Position numbers and translations under genes: made by a program
Source of the DNA: Paracoccus sp. (in: a-proteobacteria)
GTDB taxonomy: Bacteria > Pseudomonadota > Alphaproteobacteria > Rhodobacterales > Rhodobacteraceae
Direction: 5' to 3'
Assembly: GCF_030538695.1 (NCBI RefSeq)
Contig: NZ_JAUNTN010000004.1
Coordinates: 62,001 to 126,000 of the forward strand
DNA: 64,000 bases
Shown here: positions 16,985 through 25,977 of the stretch, piece by piece
How positions within the stretch are numbered: the first letter of the stretch is position 1
How the letters are laid out: each line of letters begins with the position of its first letter
Notes under the pieces: generated by a model
Database searches by the model: none
What the model was told of the DNA's origin: nothing
What the model saw: the letters and a program-made list of their open reading frames with translations, nothing else

Positions 16985-18394
16985 TTACATCAGTTTGCGG
17001 CGGCGTGTCACCTCGATATTCAGATCCGTCAGTTTCTTGCGCAAAGTATTGCGATTGATCCCCAGCATTTCGGCACAACGAAGCTGATTGCCGCTGGTCG
17101 CATCAAGGGCGATATCCAGCAGCGGACGCTCCACCTCGGCAATCACCCGGTCGTAAAGACCCGCAGGCGGCAACTGCCCGTCCAGCAGCGCGAAATAGCG
17201 ACGCAGATGCGCCTCAACCGCCTGGGCAAGCCCGCCATCAGCACCTTCGACCGGCGACACATTGCGCGAGACAGCAGGCATCGGGCCATCATTCAGCGCG
17301 GCACGGGCCTCATCGCCGCTGATCTCGGCCCCCTGTGCGGTCACGGCCAGACGCCGCAGCAGGTTTTCCAATTCACGCACATTGCCGGGGAATGGATGGG
17401 CGCGGATCACCGCTTCCGCCTGATCCGACAGGCTGCGTTCCGGCAGACCCTGCGCCGCCGCGCGGGTCAGCAAGTGCTGCGCCAGCGCCGGGATATCCTC
17501 GACCCGACGGCGCAGCGGCGGCACCGTCAGCGTCACTCCGGCCAGCCGGTAATACAGATCCGCCCGCAGCCGCCCGCTGGCCAGATCCTCCTGCGGGTCC
17601 GGGCCGGCGGTGGCAATGATCCGCGGGGCGACGGGACCACCACGGGCGGCGCTTGCCTCCCAATCCTCCAGCAGCCCGACCAACCGCGCCTGCGCAGCCG
17701 CATCCAGCCCGGCAGCATCCTCGACGATCAGCGTTCCGCCGGGCAGGTCACGGGCCAGCCGGTTCAGGGTTTCGGCACTGGCGTCATGGGCGGTCAGCAC
17801 GCCAAGCTGACGGTCGCGGCGGTCGGACAGCTCATGCAGGCTGCGGGCGACAAGGCTGCGGCCCGCCCCCGCCTCGCCCGTCACCAGCACCGGCAGATCG
17901 GCGTTCAGCACCCGCGCGACCGAGCGGAACAACGCCTGCATCACCGGCGCATGACCGATCAGCGGCAGCTTGCCCGCATCCTGTGCGGGCAGCGCAGGCA
18001 TATCCGGCACCGGCTCAGGCCGCGATTTCGCCCGCCGCTCCAGCCCGGCCCGCACGCGCGCCATCAGGTCGGGCAGATCAAAAGGCTTGGGCAGGTAGTC
18101 AAAGGCATCCGCCTCGGTCGCGCGGATCGTGGTCACGATGGTATTCTGCGCCGAAATCACGATCACCGGCAGGTCCGGCCGCGCCCGGCGAATGGCGGGG
18201 ATCATATCAATGCCGTTGCCGTCAGGCATCATCACATCGGTCACGACGACATCACCCCGGCCTTCTTCGACCCAGCGTTGCAACTGGCCAAGACTGCCGG
18301 TGGCATGAACGCGACACCCGGCACGGGTCAGGGCCTGCGTCAGAACGGTGCGGATGGTGCGGTCGTCGTCAGCGATCAGAACGGTGCCGTCCAT
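16985..18394 (-). CDS. ntrC: Nitrogen regulation response regulator NtrC, Rhodobacter type with degenerate AAA+ domain
   Basis: A 469-residue regulator with a receiver domain (VVTDVMMPDG, Asp53), an AAA+ domain and a Fis-type C-terminal helix-turn-helix (NQLRCAEMLGINRNTLRKKL). The AAA+ part is unusual. The whole GAFTGA loop is missing between LGVLTAHDASAETLNRLARD and LPGGTLIVEDAAGL, Walker A reads GEAGAGRS with Arg at 179 in place of the usual Lys, and Walker B reads LIVED rather than LFLDE. Rhodobacter capsulatus NtrC is known to lack GAFTGA and to activate the housekeeping sigma70 polymerase; this looks like the same type. It follows ntrB by nine bases. Confidence 0.94.
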   Translation of the reverse strand: MDGTVLIADDDRTIRTVLTQALTRAGCRVHATGSLGQLQRWVEEGRGDVVVTDVMMPDGNGIDMIPAIRRARPDLPVIVISAQNTIVTTIRATEADAFDYLPKPFDLPDLMARVRAGLERRAKSRPEPVPDMPALPAQDAGKLPLIGHAPVMQALFRSVARVLNADLPVLVTGEAGAGRSLVARSLHELSDRRDRQLGVLTAHDASAETLNRLARDLPGGTLIVEDAAGLDAAAQARLVGLLEDWEASAARGGPVAPRIIATAGPDPQEDLASGRLRADLYYRLAGVTLTVPPLRRRVEDIPALAQHLLTRAAAQGLPERSLSDQAEAVIRAHPFPGNVRELENLLRRLAVTAQGAEISGDEARAALNDGPMPAVSRNVSPVEGADGGLAQAVEAHLRRYFALLDGQLPPAGLYDRVIAEVERPLLDIALDATSGNQLRCAEMLGINRNTLRKKLTDLNIEVTRRRKLM

Positions 18395-18403
18395 GGTGGC
18401 TCC

Positions 18404-19495
18404 TTAGGCTTTGGGCAGGGAAAGGCGGAAAAGCGTGCGTCCGGGGCGGCTGTCCAGCCGCAGCCAGGCCCCGTGGTCATTGGCAATCTTGCTGACCAGT
18501 GCCAGGCCAAGCCCGGTGCCGTTTTCACGCCCGGACACAAAGGGTTCAAAGACATGCTCAGCAATCGCATCAGGGATGCCGGGGCCATCGTCCTCGATTT
18601 CCAGTTGCAAGGGCAGCGATTGGTTACTGTCCGGGTGGCGGATGGTGCTGTCGTAATGACTGCGCAGCCGCAAGGTGCCGGGACCGCGCGGGTCGGCGCT
18701 GCTGCGCCCGTCGCGGGCCAGCGCCTCGGCAGCGTTACGCAACAGGTTCAGGACCAGCTGCATCATCCGATCCGGGTCCACCAGCGCAGGCGGCAGCGAG
18801 GGGTCATATTCCCGCACCACCGCCGGACCAGCGGCCGCAAGCTGAAAGCTCTGCCGGGCGCGGTCCAGCACGTCATGAATGTTCACCGCCGCCAGCGCCG
18901 GGGCCGAGGTATCCCCAAACCGCTCGACCTGCTCCAGAAGCGCCACCACCCGACGGCTTTCCTCGACGATCAGATCGGCAAGGTCGCGGTCCTCGGGTGA
19001 CAGCCCTTCGGCCAGCAATTGCGCCGCGCCGCGGATACCGGCCAGCGGGTTCTTGATCTCATGCGCCAGCATCTCGGCCATACCGATGGCGGCACGCGCG
19101 GCACTGTTCTGGCGCAACGGGCGGCTGTCGGCAGGCTCGATCACCGCCTGCGCCCCGCCATCGGGCAGCGCCGAGACGAACACCGAGGCGCGGCGCATCT
19201 GATAGCCGCCGGTGCGATCACCGATTTCCCAAATCAGGTTATCCTGAAACTGCACATCCAGCGCGGCCCGGTCCAGCATGGCGAACAGCCCCGGATCGAC
19301 CCGCAACCGCGCCAGCAGCGCCGGATCATCCAGCCGCAGCCCGGCCACGCTTTTGCTGGACAGGTTCAGCCAGACCTCACCCAAATCATTCAGGCTGACC
19401 ACCCGATGCGCCGCATCAAAGCGGATCGCGGGCAAGGGCAGCGCCAGCCAGACGGGATCGGGGGCGGCGGGGGCAGAATCGGGGGCGGCGCTCAT
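18404..19495 (-). CDS. ntrB: Nitrogen regulation sensor histidine kinase NtrB
   Basis: A soluble 363-residue kinase. A PAS-like sensor region occupies about residues 15-125; the HisKA motif MLAHEIKNPLAGIRGAAQLL carries the phospho-acceptor His145. The ATPase part has NLLRNAAEALARDG, DDGPGIPDAIAEHVFEPFVS and NGTGLGLALVSKIA. NtrB is controlled by PII proteins and phosphorylates NtrC when nitrogen is short. Its ATG overlaps the dusB stop by 4 bases, reproducing the nifR3-ntrB-ntrC operon of Rhodobacter capsulatus. Confidence 0.95.
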   Translation of the reverse strand: MSAAPDSAPAAPDPVWLALPLPAIRFDAAHRVVSLNDLGEVWLNLSSKSVAGLRLDDPALLARLRVDPGLFAMLDRAALDVQFQDNLIWEIGDRTGGYQMRRASVFVSALPDGGAQAVIEPADSRPLRQNSAARAAIGMAEMLAHEIKNPLAGIRGAAQLLAEGLSPEDRDLADLIVEESRRVVALLEQVERFGDTSAPALAAVNIHDVLDRARQSFQLAAAGPAVVREYDPSLPPALVDPDRMMQLVLNLLRNAAEALARDGRSSADPRGPGTLRLRSHYDSTIRHPDSNQSLPLQLEIEDDGPGIPDAIAEHVFEPFVSGRENGTGLGLALVSKIANDHGAWLRLDSRPGRTLFRLSLPKA

Positions 19496-20508
19496 GCAGC
19501 CTCGCTTTCCGGCAGATCGGCAAAGCGGCGGATCAGCGCGTGGGTGGCGGCAATATCGGGCGCACGCACCAAGGCATCGCGCAAATCCGGCGCATCGGCG
19601 GCCTCAGCATACCAGCCAAGGTGCTTGCGGGCGACGCGAGCGCCAAGTTCATTGCCGTAATGGGACAGGATCTCCTCGTAATGCGCCGACACCAGCGCCG
19701 CCAGCGCCGCGCCCTGCGGCACCTCGGGCGCGGGGGCGGCGTGCAAGGCATGGGCAATCTGCGCCAGCCGCCAGGGCGCACCCTGCGCGCCACGCCCGAC
19801 CATCACCGCATCAGCGCCGGAATCCGCACGCGCCTGCGCCGCGCTGGCCGCATCCACCACATCGCCATTCGCCACCAGCGGCAGCCCCGGCACGGCGTCA
19901 CGCACCGCCCGGATGGCCGCCCAATCGGCATGGCCCTTATAGAATTGCGCCCGCGTGCGGCCATGCACGGTCAGCATCCTGACCCCGGCATCCGCCGCCC
20001 GACGCGCCAGCGCAGGCGCGTTCAGGCAGTCCTCATCCCAACCCAGACGCATCTTCAGCGTGACCGGCAAGCCGCCCTCGGATTCCGCCGCTGCAACGAC
20101 GGCCTCGATCAGCCGCAGCGCGTGGTCGAGGTCGCGCATCAGCGCCGCGCCGGACAGTCCGCCGGTGACTTTCTTGGCCGGGCAGCCCATGTTTATATCA
20201 ATGATCCGCGCCCCCATACCCGCCACGATACGGGCGGTTTCGGCCATCGGCGCGGCCTCGCGGCCCGCGATCTGCACGCTGACCGGCTGGCCGCCCGCCA
20301 CCATCGCCTTGGCCCGCACCGCCGCGCGGGTCGAGGGGCGCGGCGTCACCATCTCGGTTGAGGCCACCATCTCACTGACCACCAGCCCGGCCCCGAACCC
20401 GGCCACCATACGGCGGAACGGCAGATCGGTAATCCCCGCCATCGGCGCCAGAAACACCGGCGGCCCAAGGGTCACATCATCAAGCTGGATCGGGTCATGG
20501 TTGCTCAT
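19492..20508 (-). CDS. dusB: tRNA-dihydrouridine synthase DusB (NifR3)
   Basis: A 338-residue flavoprotein that reduces uridine in the tRNA D-loop. It has the family start PVFLAPMAGITDLPFRRMV, the catalytic cysteine in INMGCPAKKVTGGLSGAAL (Cys109), MLTVHGRTRAQ and the FMN-phosphate segment DAVMVGRGAQGAPW. The reading frame is open far upstream, but MSNHDPIQL at 20508 is the real start, with AAGGA nine bases before it. As first gene before ntrB it matches the historical name nifR3. The 187 bases between it and sdaA must hold both divergent promoters. Confidence 0.95.
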   Translation of the reverse strand: MSNHDPIQLDDVTLGPPVFLAPMAGITDLPFRRMVAGFGAGLVVSEMVASTEMVTPRPSTRAAVRAKAMVAGGQPVSVQIAGREAAPMAETARIVAGMGARIIDINMGCPAKKVTGGLSGAALMRDLDHALRLIEAVVAAAESEGGLPVTLKMRLGWDEDCLNAPALARRAADAGVRMLTVHGRTRAQFYKGHADWAAIRAVRDAVPGLPLVANGDVVDAASAAQARADSGADAVMVGRGAQGAPWRLAQIAHALHAAPAPEVPQGAALAALVSAHYEEILSHYGNELGARVARKHLGWYAEAADAPDLRDALVRAPDIAATHALIRRFADLPESEAA

Positions 20509-20695
20509 AATCTGGTCCTTATGCCGGGGGGCAGGCTGCGATAAGGGCCACCGCATCGCTTTTGCAGGCCAATGACAGCGGGCGGGGCGTGCTGTTCGAA
20601 AGTTCGGCATACTGCCTGAAAATTGTGCATAAAGCAATCGCTGGCCCTGCGCGACACGCCCGGATAACCTGCGAAGAAAGCCAAGGAAAGCACCC

Positions 20696-22078
20696 ATGTT
20701 TCTGTCCGTTTTCGACCTGTTCAAGATCGGCGTCGGCCCGTCGTCCTCGCACACGATGGGGCCAATGGTGGCGGCGGCTCGGTTTCTGGACCTGTTGCGG
20801 GCAGCCCCCTTTGCCGCGCAAGGGCTGCGGGCCAGCCTGCACGGCTCGCTGGCCTTTACCGGCAAGGGCCACGCCACCGACCGCGCCACCATCCTTGGTC
20901 TTGGCGGCATGGTGCCGGAAACCATGGACGTAACCGCAGCCGAGGCGCTGCTGGCGGATAACCGCGCCAGCCTGACCCTGACACCCGCAGGGCTTGGCCC
21001 GCTGCGGTTCGATCCGGCCAGCGATCTGATCTTTGACTATGACCGGCCGCTGCCGGGCCATGCGAATGGGATGATCCTGTCGGCGCTGGACGCACAGGGC
21101 GATGTGATCCTGTCAGAAACCTATTACAGCATCGGCGGCGGCTTCGTGCTGACCGGGGCCGAACTGGCCGCGCGCGGCGATGACACCCGGACCGAGGCCA
21201 GCCCGCGCGTTCCCTTTCCCTTTGCCAGCGCCGCCGAGATGCTGGCCATGGCCGCCGAATCGGGCCACAGCATCGCCGCCATGAAGCGCGAGAACGAACG
21301 CCGCTTTCGCAGCGATGCGCAGATCGACGCCGGGCTGGCGCGGATATGGAACACTATGCGCGACTGCATGGATCGCGGCCTGACCACCGGCGGCACCCTG
21401 CCCGGCGGGCTGAACATCCGCCGCCGGGCGCAGGCGATCCACGCCAGCCTGATGGCGGAGCGCGGCCTGAACCTGACCGCGCCGCATGTCATCAACGACT
21501 GGATGTCCACCTATGCGATGGCCGTGAACGAGGAAAACGCCGCTGGTGGTCAGGTCGTCACCGCGCCGACCAATGGTGCGGCGGGGGTGGTGCCTGCGGT
21601 TATCCGCTATTGGCTGGACCATGTGCCGGGCGCGTCAGAACGCGATTTGGGCGATTTCCTGCTGACGGCGGCAGCGATTGGCGGGCTGATAAAGCATAAC
21701 GCCAGCATTTCCGGCGCGGAATGTGGCTGTCAGGCCGAGGTTGGGTCGGCCAGCGCCATGGCGGCCGCCGGTCTGGCTGCCGTCCTTGGCGGCACACCGG
21801 AACAGATTGAAAACGCCGCTGAAATCGCGCTGGAACACCACCTTGGCATGACCTGCGACCCGGTGCGCGGGCTGGTGCAGGTGCCTTGTATCGAGCGCAA
21901 CGGGCTTGGCGCGATCAAGGCCGTATCCGCCGCCAGCCTCGCCCTGCGCGGCGATGGCCAGCATTTCGTGCCGCTGGACGCCGCCATCGAAACCATGCGC
22001 CAGACTGGCCGCGACATGTCCGAGAAATACAAGGAAACCTCGCTTGGCGGGTTGGCGGTGAATGTGCCGAATTGCTGA
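20696..22078 (+). CDS. sdaA: L-serine ammonia-lyase (single-chain, iron-sulfur)
   Basis: A 460-residue enzyme that deaminates L-serine to pyruvate. It is the single-chain form: an N-terminal beta domain ([20 protein letters not shown]) joined to the alpha domain ([34 protein letters not shown]). Iron-sulfur cysteines are at about 343, 387 (MTCDPVRG) and 398 (VPCIERNG). The last residue is also a Cys (VNVPNC); in bacterial enzymes of this kind the C-terminal Cys can cap the cluster. No PLP lysine motif is present. The gene stands alone, divergent from dusB. Confidence 0.95.
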   Translation: MFLSVFDLFKIGVGPSSSHTMGPMVAAARFLDLLRAAPFAAQGLRASLHGSLAFTGKGHATDRATILGLGGMVPETMDVTAAEALLADNRASLTLTPAGLGPLRFDPASDLIFDYDRPLPGHANGMILSALDAQGDVILSETYYSIGGGFVLTGAELAARGDDTRTEASPRVPFPFASAAEMLAMAAESGHSIAAMKRENERRFRSDAQIDAGLARIWNTMRDCMDRGLTTGGTLPGGLNIRRRAQAIHASLMAERGLNLTAPHVINDWMSTYAMAVNEENAAGGQVVTAPTNGAAGVVPAVIRYWLDHVPGASERDLGDFLLTAAAIGGLIKHNASISGAECGCQAEVGSASAMAAAGLAAVLGGTPEQIENAAEIALEHHLGMTCDPVRGLVQVPCIERNGLGAIKAVSAASLALRGDGQHFVPLDAAIETMRQTGRDMSEKYKETSLGGLAVNVPNC

Positions 22079-22324
22079 ACACCACGCAGGGATATGAAAT
22101 CAGCACGATCAAGACGACCCGGACAATTTCGCACAACAAAGACGCCACTGTTGCGGTTCCGGCAACTTGCGCAACCGGCCCTTTGGCCCGTTCATCCGCC
22201 AAATCAACGACATCTCAATCAGCACTGCCCGCCCGCCCAGCGATCCACCGCCGCAAGCCAGCCATTGCGCCGGGCGGGCGGCTTGCGCTAGGCAGAGGCA
22301 AAATGATTTCACGAGGGATGCCCG
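22079..22324. other. Intergenic region, 246 bases
   Basis: No gene found. Near its end, GCCCGCCCGCC (about 22227-22237) and GGCGGGCGGC (about 22274-22283) could pair across a roughly 36-base loop, but no T-run follows. The promoter of the lipoprotein gene probably lies here. Confidence 0.4.
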
Positions 22325-22852
22325 ATGAAACTTCGCCTTGCCGCCCTGGCCCTTCTGCCGCTGGCCCTTGCCGCCTGCGACGAAACGCAGATGCAGAACT
22401 TTCGTGACAGCTTCAGCAGCAAGCCTGCCGAAACCGCGCAAGAACCCGCGGAACCCACGCCGCCGCAGCCCCCTGCGGTCTCGCCGCTGAAAGATCCGAT
22501 CGAGTTGGCAGGCGGGGCGAAAACCGCCCGCGCCACCGCGCAGGCCGGGACGGTGAATGTCACCGCGCTGAACGCAATTGGCACGGAACAGGACTGGTCC
22601 GCCGATGTGGCCGGGGGCAAGGTGGTGTTCAAACGCGCGGGCGCGGCGGATGTCACGGTTGCGGTTGATCGTCTGGTCTTTGCCGGTGGGATCGAGTTCA
22701 TCGGCGTGCTTGGCGGACGCCCCTTTACCCTGCGCGCCTCCGAAGCCGCCTGCACCGGGCGCGGCGGCCAGAAATACCCGCTGAGCGTGACGCTGCGGGC
22801 GCAGGGCAACACCCTGACCGGCTGCGGTTCCGCCGCGCAGACGGCCTCCTGA
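22325..22852 (+). CDS. Putative lipoprotein, COG3650-like
   Basis: A 175-residue protein with a clear lipoprotein signal: MKLRLAALALLPLALAAC, the lipobox LAAC giving Cys18 as lipidated residue. A Pro/Glu-rich linker (about 33-53) follows. The C-terminal part, with CTGRGGQKYPLSVTLRAQG and TLTGCG, resembles the small periplasmic domain of the COG3650/MliC-like group, where the two cysteines may form a disulfide. GAGGG lies seven bases before the ATG. No function can be given, although its position before yjbH suggests envelope work. Confidence 0.7.
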   Translation: MKLRLAALALLPLALAACDETQMQNFRDSFSSKPAETAQEPAEPTPPQPPAVSPLKDPIELAGGAKTARATAQAGTVNVTALNAIGTEQDWSADVAGGKVVFKRAGAADVTVAVDRLVFAGGIEFIGVLGGRPFTLRASEAACTGRGGQKYPLSVTLRAQGNTLTGCGSAAQTAS

Positions 22853-22962
22853 TACGAATGGTTCAACGCGCCTGCGGAATATCGCCGCTGGCGCAGTTGC
22901 GCTCTGGTTGTTTCGGCTGACGGACGTTAGGATTACGCCAAATCTACGAGGGACTTTCCGAC

Positions 22963-25116
22963 ATGCGCCGCCCCGCCAAACGCCGCCCCTATCTTCGCCG
23001 CCTTCTGGCGACAACCCTGCCCGCCGCGCTGCTGATGGCCAGCGCGTCCGGCACCGCGCAGGCCGATATTACCATCGGGCGCGGCATGAACAGCTATGGC
23101 CTGCCCGGCGCAGTCGATACACCCACCGCCGAGATGCTGCCTGACGCCACCATCGGTGCCACCCTGTCTTTTTCGCATACCGCACGTCGTAACACGCTGT
23201 TCTTTCAGGCACTTCCCCGACTGAACGTCGCGCTGCGCTATGCCAAACTGGACAAGTTCGACGATTACCACGATCAGGGCTATATCTGGGACCGCTCGCT
23301 GGACCTGCGCTATCAACTGCTGGACCAGACCGACGGCTGGCGGCCCTCGGTCGCGATCGGCTTGCAGGATTTTTTGGGAACCGGGATTTATTCCGGCGAA
23401 TATATCGTCGCCACCAAGGACGTGACGCCAACCATCCGCGCCACCGTCGGCCTTGGCTGGGGCCGTCTGGCGGGCAAGCCGCGCCCGGTCGAATATGGCG
23501 ACGAGGGCGGCAAGCCCAATGTCGATACATGGTTCCGCGGCGGGGCGAAGCCCTTTGCCTCGGTCGCATGGCAGGCCAATGACCGGATGCGGCTGGTAGC
23601 GGAATATTCCAACGATTCCTATGAACTGGAAGTCGCTGAGGGGCAGGACGCCCCCGATGGCCATATCAATCTGGGCCTGAATTACCGCCTTGGCGAGAAT
23701 TACGAGCTGGGGCTTTATACCATCGGCAGCAAAAAGGTCGGGGCGCAGTTCACGCTGATGCTGAACCCCAAGACTGCGCCCTTCCCCTCGGGGCTGGAAG
23801 GTGCGCCCGCGCCGGTGCGCCCGCGCCCCGCACCAGCGGCAGACCCCGACGGCTGGTCGGGCCATTGGGCCGCCGACCCCAGCGCACAGCCCGCCATTCA
23901 GCAGGCTCTGGCCAATGCGCTGCTGAAAGACGGGCAGCGGCTCGAATCCATGCGCCTTGGTCCCGACCGGGCCGAAGTCCGCATCCGCAACCTGCGCTAT
24001 CTGCAACAGGCCGAGGCCGTGGGCCGCACTGCGCGGCTGATGACCCGCGCCCTGCCGCCTTCGGTGGAAACGCTGGTGATTACCTCGGTAGAAAGCGGAA
24101 TGCCCGCCTCATCCGTGACGCTGCGCCGGTCCGATGTCGAGCGGCTGGAGAACACCTCATCCGACAAGATCGCCGCAGCCGCGCAGATCGGAGAGGCCGA
24201 CCTGTCCCGCGACGGCTGGCAGGCCACGCCGGGCATGTTCCCCCGCTTTACCTGGCAGGCCAAGCCCTATTTCATGGCCGGGCTGTTCGACGCCTCGGAT
24301 TCCGCGAAATATGAGATCGGCGGAGAGCTGAACGCCAGCTATGAGATGGCCCCCGGCATCCTGTTTGAAGGCGCCATCCGCCAGCGCGTCGCCGGCACCA
24401 TGGGCGAGCGCAGCGGCAAATGCCGGGCGCAAGTGCCAGACGATCAGCCCTGCCCGACCACCAGCGATGTCGTCGTGCGCAGCGATTCGTGGCAATATAA
24501 CGGCCAGACCAGCCCGACGATCCCCTATCTGACCGCCGCATGGTATGCCCGCCCGGCCAATGATTTCTATAGCCGCGTGACCATCGGCCTGCTGGAACCG
24601 ATGTATGGCGGGGCCTCGGGGGAAATCCTGTGGAAGCCGGTGGACAGCCGCCTTGCCCTTGGGGCAGAGGTGAACCGGGTGAAAAAACGCAGCCCCGAAC
24701 AGCGTTTCGGCTTTGAGGATTACGAAGTCACGACCGGCTTTGTCTCGGCCTATTACGATTTTGGCGGCGGCTTTACCGGCCAATTGGATGTCGGCAAATA
24801 TCTGGCTGGCGACGTCGGCGCGACCGTCTCGCTGGACCGTGAATTCGCAAACGGCTGGAAACTGGGGGCTTTCGTCACCAAAACCGACATGCCCGCCGAA
24901 CAATTTGGCGAGGGCAGCTTTGACAAGGGCATCCGCCTGTCGATCCCGATGGGCTGGCTGACCGGACAGCCGAGCGATGCCGTCGCCAGCAACGAATTGC
25001 ATTCGCTGACCCGCGATGGCGGCGCTCAGGTCCGGGTGCGTGGCCGCCTGTATGAGCGTGTGAACGACAGCCATCAGGGCAAACTTTACGAAGGATGGGG
25101 AAAGTTCTGGCGATGA
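22963..25116 (+). CDS. YjbH-domain outer membrane protein (exopolysaccharide-associated)
   Basis: A 717-residue exported protein; the signal peptide runs to about residue 34 (SGTAQA before DITIGRGMNSYGLPG). The N-terminal 250 residues resemble the first YjbH/GfcD beta-barrel segment (GLPGAVDTPTAEMLPD, then alternating aromatic strands), followed by a Pro-rich linker near 280 and a second barrel-like half (about 420-717, RFTWQAKPYFMAGLFDASD). YjbH/GfcD proteins are thought to be outer membrane parts of exopolysaccharide or group 4 capsule export. The start ATG has GAGGGA upstream. It overlaps the next lipoprotein gene by 4 bases. Confidence 0.8.
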   Translation: MRRPAKRRPYLRRLLATTLPAALLMASASGTAQADITIGRGMNSYGLPGAVDTPTAEMLPDATIGATLSFSHTARRNTLFFQALPRLNVALRYAKLDKFDDYHDQGYIWDRSLDLRYQLLDQTDGWRPSVAIGLQDFLGTGIYSGEYIVATKDVTPTIRATVGLGWGRLAGKPRPVEYGDEGGKPNVDTWFRGGAKPFASVAWQANDRMRLVAEYSNDSYELEVAEGQDAPDGHINLGLNYRLGENYELGLYTIGSKKVGAQFTLMLNPKTAPFPSGLEGAPAPVRPRPAPAADPDGWSGHWAADPSAQPAIQQALANALLKDGQRLESMRLGPDRAEVRIRNLRYLQQAEAVGRTARLMTRALPPSVETLVITSVESGMPASSVTLRRSDVERLENTSSDKIAAAAQIGEADLSRDGWQATPGMFPRFTWQAKPYFMAGLFDASDSAKYEIGGELNASYEMAPGILFEGAIRQRVAGTMGERSGKCRAQVPDDQPCPTTSDVVVRSDSWQYNGQTSPTIPYLTAAWYARPANDFYSRVTIGLLEPMYGGASGEILWKPVDSRLALGAEVNRVKKRSPEQRFGFEDYEVTTGFVSAYYDFGGGFTGQLDVGKYLAGDVGATVSLDREFANGWKLGAFVTKTDMPAEQFGEGSFDKGIRLSIPMGWLTGQPSDAVASNELHSLTRDGGAQVRVRGRLYERVNDSHQGKLYEGWGKFWR

Positions 25117-25820
25117 CCCGCAAATATCTTGGCGCGGCCTGTCTTGCCGCCACAACCCTGACGCTTGCCGCCTGCGGCAATGATACGGAACGCAGCGATA
25201 CCAGCACGGTCCTGCGCCAGACGCTTGGCGGCGTTGCGGCACAGGCCGGGCAGATGGTCGGCGGCAGCGCGGCAGCCCCGGCGACCCCGGCCCGCAGCCC
25301 CGACCAGATCGCCGCAGCAGCCTTGCAGGCCAACCCCGGCCCGCTGATTTTGGCGACGGTAGAATCGGCCGGAAATATGCAGGCCATGGCGCTGATCGGG
25401 GAAAACGGCAGCCGTCGCACCTTTGCAACGACGAACCAGCAGGCGCTGGTGTTGGATCAGGGCGTGCTGACCTCGACCAAAGGGCTTGGCCACGACCTGA
25501 ACGCCACTGACGCGCAGGCCAGCACCGCGCTGATCCGCGCCCGCCGTGCCGGGCAGGCCAACCGGGTGAATTACTACCTGACCGGCGAAGGTGTGGAGCG
25601 CGCCCTGCCAGTGAGCTGCACGATCACCAGCGGCGAGATGCAAGCCTTTGATTTTGCAGGCCGGATCTGGTCAGCCCGGCAAATGGCAGAACATTGTCAG
25701 GGCCATGGCGCAGATTTCACCAATAACTATCTGGTGGCGGGCGATGGCAGCATCGTGCTGTCGCGGCAATGGATCGGCCCGGCCATGGGCTATGTCACCA
25801 TCCAGACCATCCGCCCCTGA
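25113..25820 (+). CDS. YjbF/GfcB-family lipoprotein
   Basis: A 235-residue lipoprotein; MTRKYLGAACLAATTLTLAAC has a lipobox (LAAC, Cys21). The remainder matches YjbF/GfcB-type partners of YjbH: a Pro/Ala linker, ANPGPLILATVESAGNMQAM, FATTNQQALVLDQGVLTSTKGLGHDL and the C-terminal VAGDGSIVLSRQWIGPAMGYV. The chosen ATG overlaps the yjbH stop (ATGA). An ATG 18 bases upstream has AAGG before it and would add six residues ahead of the signal. With YjbH it forms a two-gene envelope unit that ends in a terminator. Confidence 0.8.
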   Translation: MTRKYLGAACLAATTLTLAACGNDTERSDTSTVLRQTLGGVAAQAGQMVGGSAAAPATPARSPDQIAAAALQANPGPLILATVESAGNMQAMALIGENGSRRTFATTNQQALVLDQGVLTSTKGLGHDLNATDAQASTALIRARRAGQANRVNYYLTGEGVERALPVSCTITSGEMQAFDFAGRIWSARQMAEHCQGHGADFTNNYLVAGDGSIVLSRQWIGPAMGYVTIQTIRP

Positions 25821-25844
25821 TCCCTGCGCTCAGTCCAATTCTTC

Positions 25845-25868
25845 GGGCCGCCATTGTGCGGCCCGTTT
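25845..25868 (+). terminator. Terminator after the YjbF-type gene
   Basis: GGGCCGC and GCGGCCC form a seven-pair stem around a CATTGT loop, followed by GTTT. It ends the yjbH-yjbF transcript. Confidence 0.65.
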
Positions 25869-25919
25869 GCATATCTGCGGCCCCCGAGCCGATCACCCCG
25901 CGAATGAAGACAGCGCATA

Positions 25920-25950
25920 GAAAAAGGGCCGGGGAAAACCCCGACCCTTT
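25920..25950 (-). terminator. Terminator of the small secreted protein gene
   Basis: Read on the minus strand, AAAGGGTCGGGG, a TTTT loop and CCCCGGCCCTTTTT form a twelve-pair stem, one of them a G-U pair, ending in five T residues. It lies about 30 bases beyond the stop at 25978. Confidence 0.85.
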
Positions 25951-25977
25951 CCAGAATGGCCCTAAAAGGGCTAATTC

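Noticed and set aside
16985..18394. NtrC as a pseudogene because of its damaged ATPase motifs
   Set aside because: The frame is full length with intact receiver and DNA-binding domains, and Rhodobacter NtrC is known to lack GAFTGA, so it is kept as functional.
16976..19000. A 674-residue open frame on the plus strand
   Set aside because: Antisense of ntrC and ntrB; no protein-like composition (His/Arg/Gln-rich).
22109..23014. A 301-residue minus-strand frame over the lipoprotein gene
   Set aside because: The plus-strand lipoprotein has a signal, lipobox and ribosome binding site; the antisense frame has none.
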